A DNA stretch of 25,304 nucleotides from contig JASGFC010000023.1 of the NCBI GenBank assembly GCA_047605865.1, positions 1 through 25,304 on the forward strand, written 5' to 3'. The stretch is from JASGDC01 sp047605865. Lineage in GTDB: Bacteria; Actinomycetota; Actinomycetes; Actinomycetales; Micrococcaceae. The notes beneath the pieces are model-generated. The model ran no database searches. It was not told where the DNA came from and was given only the letters and a program-made list of their open reading frames with translations. A program made the position numbers and the translations under genes. Shown in pieces: positions 22,426 through 25,304 of this stretch. Position 1 is the first letter of the stretch, and the number at the start of each line of letters is the position of its first letter.

Positions 22426-23358
22426 ATGACTAAACTCTCAGCCACTGCAATGGATATTGTTAATTGTCCACCAAACCTTATTCCACCAGAAACGTTTATC
22501 TCGCTCATTGAAGACAAGCTGAAAAATACGGATTACAAGGTATCTGTGTATCGCGCCAATGATTTAGCAGACATGAGCTGTGGCTCTCTTCTAGCTTTTG
22601 GCTCGGGCTCAAAAAACTCTCCTGCTTTGGTTAAAATTGAATCCAGTAATCCTTCTGGTCTTCATATTATTGCTGAGGGAACTATTGTTGAATTAGGTGG
22701 TCTTCAGCTTATCCCACGAAGCTCTACTATCAACACAAAGGTTGGCAAAGCCGGTGCCGCTATTGCTGTAGAAACCCTAGTTTCTAGTTCTTCTGCTGCT
22801 ACTTTTTGGATTCCTCTGGCTGAAAATATACCGTCTCAGGGTGCTGCTCGCCCAGGCGATGTGGTTACACTGCCAAATGGTTTTACTATTGAGGCACTTG
22901 AATTGAAAGCTGAAGGACACCTTGCGCTTTTCGATGCCTATGTTTTGGCTGCAGAAGATGGCGCAGAAAAAATCATTAGTATTTCTTCATGCGATCCAAT
23001 ACAGAATGTAGCAGTTGGGCATCTTTACTCTACTATCATCGGAAATGAACCAGCTGTTACTCAGCTTGTTGATGCAGCAAAAAAAGCAAATGAGAAAGTC
23101 TGGCCATTGCCACTTTCAGAGTTTGCTGCAGAGGCTGTGAAATCAGAAATTGCCGATACGGCAAATGCTGCAGCAAAAGTAGCTCCTATGCTTGCAAATT
23201 GTTCTGTCTTCCAAACTGTCCTCGATAACTGTGATAACACTCCACACTGGGCTCATTGGGATTTAGGAACAGCTAGTTACCATCATGAAAAATATTCAGA
23301 TCAAACTGGTGCAACTGGACACGGAGCTGCTACTTTGAAAGAACTTGTTGCCAACTGA
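22426..23358 (+). CDS. Degenerate M17 leucyl-aminopeptidase-like protein (probable pseudoenzyme)
   Basis: 310 residues, much shorter than the usual 480-500 of PepA because most of the N-terminal domain is missing. The catalytic-domain fold is recognisable: PGDVVTLPNGFTIEALELKA (143-162) matches the PGDV-NGxTVEV-NTDAEGR segment, KVWPLPLSEF matches RxWRLPL, and WAHWDLGTASY...TGATGHG matches WAHLDIAGTAW...GATG. The metal and catalytic residues are mostly lost: KGITFDSGG became EGTIVELGG (84-92), the second Asp is Gly107, NTDAEGR became ELKAEGH (159-165). Of the five metal ligands only Glu163 clearly remains, with a conservative Glu89, and the catalytic Arg is His165. The gene is intact and well formed, so it is not a decayed ORF. 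Proposed role: non-catalytic binding or structural protein. Confidence 0.8.
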   Translation: MTKLSATAMDIVNCPPNLIPPETFISLIEDKLKNTDYKVSVYRANDLADMSCGSLLAFGSGSKNSPALVKIESSNPSGLHIIAEGTIVELGGLQLIPRSSTINTKVGKAGAAIAVETLVSSSSAATFWIPLAENIPSQGAARPGDVVTLPNGFTIEALELKAEGHLALFDAYVLAAEDGAEKIISISSCDPIQNVAVGHLYSTIIGNEPAVTQLVDAAKKANEKVWPLPLSEFAAEAVKSEIADTANAAAKVAPMLANCSVFQTVLDNCDNTPHWAHWDLGTASYHHEKYSDQTGATGHGAATLKELVAN

Positions 23359-23459
23359 GCTTGTTGAACTTGTTCACTAGAAGCGTTTTACCTTTTGTTT
23401 TTAAGAACAAAAGAGCTAACCTTTTAGTATCTATAAGTATTTAACCCACAGGAGATAAA

Positions 23460-24833
23460 GTGGCAACAGAAACTGAATTCGATATCCTCATTCTTGGTGG
23501 TGGTAGTGGTGGATACGCTACTGCACTACGTGGTGCTCAACTAGGCATGAAAGTTGGCCTTATTGAGAAAGATAAACTGGGCGGAACTTGTCTACATCGT
23601 GGTTGCATTCCAACAAAAGCGTTGCTCCATGCAGCTGAAGTAGCAGATGAAACCAAAGAGTCTGCAAAAATCGGTGTCAATGCCACTTTTAACGGTGTTG
23701 ATATGAATGGTCTCAATGCCTATAAAGGTGACATTATCAATAAACTTTACCGTGGTTTGCAAGGGCTAGTTAAGAGCCGTAAAGTTACCATGATTGAAGG
23801 CGAAGGTAAACTAGTTGGCCCTGATAGCATTTCAGTTAATGGAACTATCTACCGAGGTAAGAACATTGTTTTAGCTACTGGTTCTTACTCACGCTTACTT
23901 CCTGGTATTCAGCAGTCTGGCCGTGTTATTACTTCTGAACAAGCACTTGAAATGACTCAACTTCCTCAAAGCGCTATCGTACTTGGTGGTGGCGTCATTG
24001 GTGTTGAATTTGCAAGCGTGTGGAATTCATTTGGTGTTGATGTCACAATTATCGAAGGTGCTCCGAGTCTTGTTGTCAACGAAGACGCTGCAATTGCTAA
24101 AAACCTAGAAAAACAATTCCGTGCTCGTGGTATCAAGTTCTCAACTGGTACTTTCTTTGACAATGTTCAAGAAACTCCTAACGGTGTCATTGCAACTTTG
24201 CAAGATGGTACTAGCTATCAGGCAGATATCATGTTGGTTGCTGTAGGTCGTGGTCCTGCAACTGAAGGTCTAGGCTATGAAGAGCAAGGCATTCCTATGG
24301 ATCGTGGCTTTGTTATGGCTAACAAACGACTACATACAGGTGTTGGTAACATCTATGCTGTTGGTGATATCGTTCCTGGCTTACAACTAGCTCACCGTGG
24401 TTTCCAGCAAGGTATTTTTGTTGCAGAAGAAATCGCAGGCTTGAACCCACTTGAAATTGACGAAACACTCATTCCAAAAGTTACTTACTGTAACCCAGAA
24501 ATTGCTTCTGTTGGTTTAACTGAAAAACAAGCCCAAGAACAATACGGTGACGTAGATACCGTGGAATACAATCTTGCTGGTAATGGTAAGAGTAATATTC
24601 TTGGCACTTCTGGATTTGTTAAAATTGTGAGCAAAAAAGATGGGCCAGTTGTTGGTATCCACATGATTGGCGCGCGTATGGGTGAACAAATTGGCGAAGG
24701 TCAAATGATTGTCAGTTGGGAAGCATTCCCTCAAGAAGTTGCAAACTATATCCATGCACACCCAACTCAAAATGAAGCACTTGGTGAAGCTTTCCTAGCT
24801 CTTGCAGGTAAGCCACTACACGCACACAACTAA
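23460..24833 (+). CDS. lpdA: Dihydrolipoyl dehydrogenase (E3)
   Basis: 457-residue FAD flavoprotein that reoxidises dihydrolipoamide of 2-oxoacid dehydrogenase complexes (or the glycine system) with NAD. The GTG start follows AGGAG by six bases. FAD-binding ILGGGSGGYAT is at 11-21. The redox disulfide is GGTCLHRGCIPTK with C44 and C49. The NAD-binding fold is VLGGGVIGVEFASVW. AVGDIVPG is the second FAD motif. The C-terminal dimer-interface active-site pair is His434 and Glu439 in HAHPTQNE. All catalytic residues are intact. It is followed 19 bases later by an E2 gene in the same operon. An AT-rich 8-bp hairpin (23392-23413) precedes the gene. Confidence 0.96.
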   Translation: MATETEFDILILGGGSGGYATALRGAQLGMKVGLIEKDKLGGTCLHRGCIPTKALLHAAEVADETKESAKIGVNATFNGVDMNGLNAYKGDIINKLYRGLQGLVKSRKVTMIEGEGKLVGPDSISVNGTIYRGKNIVLATGSYSRLLPGIQQSGRVITSEQALEMTQLPQSAIVLGGGVIGVEFASVWNSFGVDVTIIEGAPSLVVNEDAAIAKNLEKQFRARGIKFSTGTFFDNVQETPNGVIATLQDGTSYQADIMLVAVGRGPATEGLGYEEQGIPMDRGFVMANKRLHTGVGNIYAVGDIVPGLQLAHRGFQQGIFVAEEIAGLNPLEIDETLIPKVTYCNPEIASVGLTEKQAQEQYGDVDTVEYNLAGNGKSNILGTSGFVKIVSKKDGPVVGIHMIGARMGEQIGEGQMIVSWEAFPQEVANYIHAHPTQNEALGEAFLALAGKPLHAHN

Positions 24834-24852
24834 GTTTAATAAGGAGAAAACC

Positions 24853-25304
24853 ATGTCAGAATCAGTCAACTTACCTGATCTCGGTGAAGGTATTACTACG
24901 GCTGTAGTAGCAGAGATTAATAAAAATGTAGGAGATAAAGTCTCAGTCGATGACACTCTTCTAGAAGTTGAAACTGCAGAATTCATCACAGAGATTTCAT
25001 CTCCGGTAGATGGAACTGTTGAATTTATTGCTGTTGATCCACAACAAAAAATTATTGTTGGTCAGCAGCTTGTTATTGTAAAACCAGATGTAGTGAGCAA
25101 GTCATCTAAAACAACAACTCCAGATGTTCAGCAAGATTCTACAGTAGCTTCTGCAGCTGGAGCCGCTACTCTTTCAGCGAAGGCTCCACGTAAAGATCAG
25201 TCGCAGCAAGACCAAGTAGCGCAGCGTCAAGCTCAACAGGCTCAGCAACAACAAACATCTGTTCAGCAATCTACATCTTCAACAGCTACAACAACTGTTG
25301 CTAA
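24853..25304 (+). CDS. sucB: 2-oxoacid dehydrogenase E2 (dihydrolipoamide acyltransferase), partial
   Basis: N-terminal 150 residues, cut by the window edge. AAGGAG precedes the ATG. Residues 4-78 form a lipoyl/biotinyl-like domain (LPDLGEGITTAVVAEI, NVGDKVSVDD, SSPVDGTVEF), but the hairpin turn normally holding the lipoyl lysine reads EVETAEFITEI instead of EVxTDKAxTE. The expected Lys is Glu43 and the preceding Asp is Ala42, so this domain cannot be lipoylated there. A Gln/Ser/Thr-rich linker (about 85-150) follows. Further lipoyl domains or the catalytic domain may lie beyond the edge. The pairing with lpdA supports pyruvate or 2-oxoglutarate dehydrogenase; which substrate cannot be told, so the symbol is tentative. 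Confidence 0.8.
   Translation, partial: MSESVNLPDLGEGITTAVVAEINKNVGDKVSVDDTLLEVETAEFITEISSPVDGTVEFIAVDPQQKIIVGQQLVIVKPDVVSKSSKTTTPDVQQDSTVASAAGAATLSAKAPRKDQSQQDQVAQRQAQQAQQQQTSVQQSTSSTATTTVA

Noticed and set aside
23392..23413. Hairpin before lpdA as a terminator
   Set aside because: 8-bp AT-rich stem with no following T-run; too weak to call.
1..25304. Insertion sequences, CRISPR arrays, prophage structural genes
   Set aside because: No transposase, integrase, regular short repeat array or phage structural gene was found on either strand.

Overview
The window reads as chromosomal DNA of an AT-rich (low-GC) actinobacterium. The evidence is a Lys/Ala/Thr-rich primary sigma factor of the HrdB/SigA type next to a ParE-like topoisomerase and a PAC2-family gene, a fused CydDC transporter, a BlaI/M56 pair beside cydAB, leaderless-type starts, and a pre-16S leader of the type seen in Actinomycetota at the left edge. 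It looks like a host-associated or fermentative relative of the Actinomycetaceae, but sequence alone does not fix the genus.

Layout. (1) 1-1767, minus strand: tyrS with a possible 41-aa membrane protein upstream; downstream, a strong promoter and leader fire an rRNA operon off the left edge. (2) 1886-2806, plus strand: a stand-alone T4-Pnk-type phosphatase behind a palindrome, then a DUF1304 membrane protein. (3) 2890-4297, minus strand: a tightly packed cassette of five (perhaps six) very small unknown genes, one an XRE-type HTH protein, lying just past the 3' end of tRNA-Pro(UGG). The tRNA is enclosed by a perfect 14-bp inverted repeat. (4) 4678-7339, minus strand: two unknown genes, then a PadR regulator overlapping a gene for a HAAS-like plus pentapeptide-type beta-helix protein of strict 20-residue period. 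(5) 7499-10135, plus strand: a murQ-murP operon for N-acetylmuramic acid, with a near-perfect operator-like inverted repeat at the promoter and a strong terminator. (6) 10192-16094, minus strand: cydA-cydB-cydDC, cytochrome bd oxidase and its assembly transporter. (7) 16161-17473, plus strand: a BlaI-type repressor and an M56 metallopeptidase, divergent from cydA. (8) 17477-22373, minus strand: PAC2 protein, sigA and parE, with a 25-bp perfect inverted repeat between sigA and parE. (9) 22426-25304, plus strand: a catalytically degenerate M17 leucyl-aminopeptidase relative, lpdA, and the start of a 2-oxoacid dehydrogenase E2 whose first lipoyl domain lacks the lipoyl lysine.

Functionally the window joins core gene expression (tyrS, rRNA, sigA, parE), cell-wall sugar recycling (murQP), low-oxygen respiration (cyd) and central oxidative metabolism (lpdA/E2). 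The least explained parts are the small-gene cassette, the PadR/beta-helix pair, the bracketed tRNA-Pro, the sigA-parE hairpin and the two degenerate proteins either side of lpdA. Several first genes of transcription units have a TAnnnT hexamer exactly six bases before ATG and no ribosome binding site, so leaderless mRNAs appear common here.
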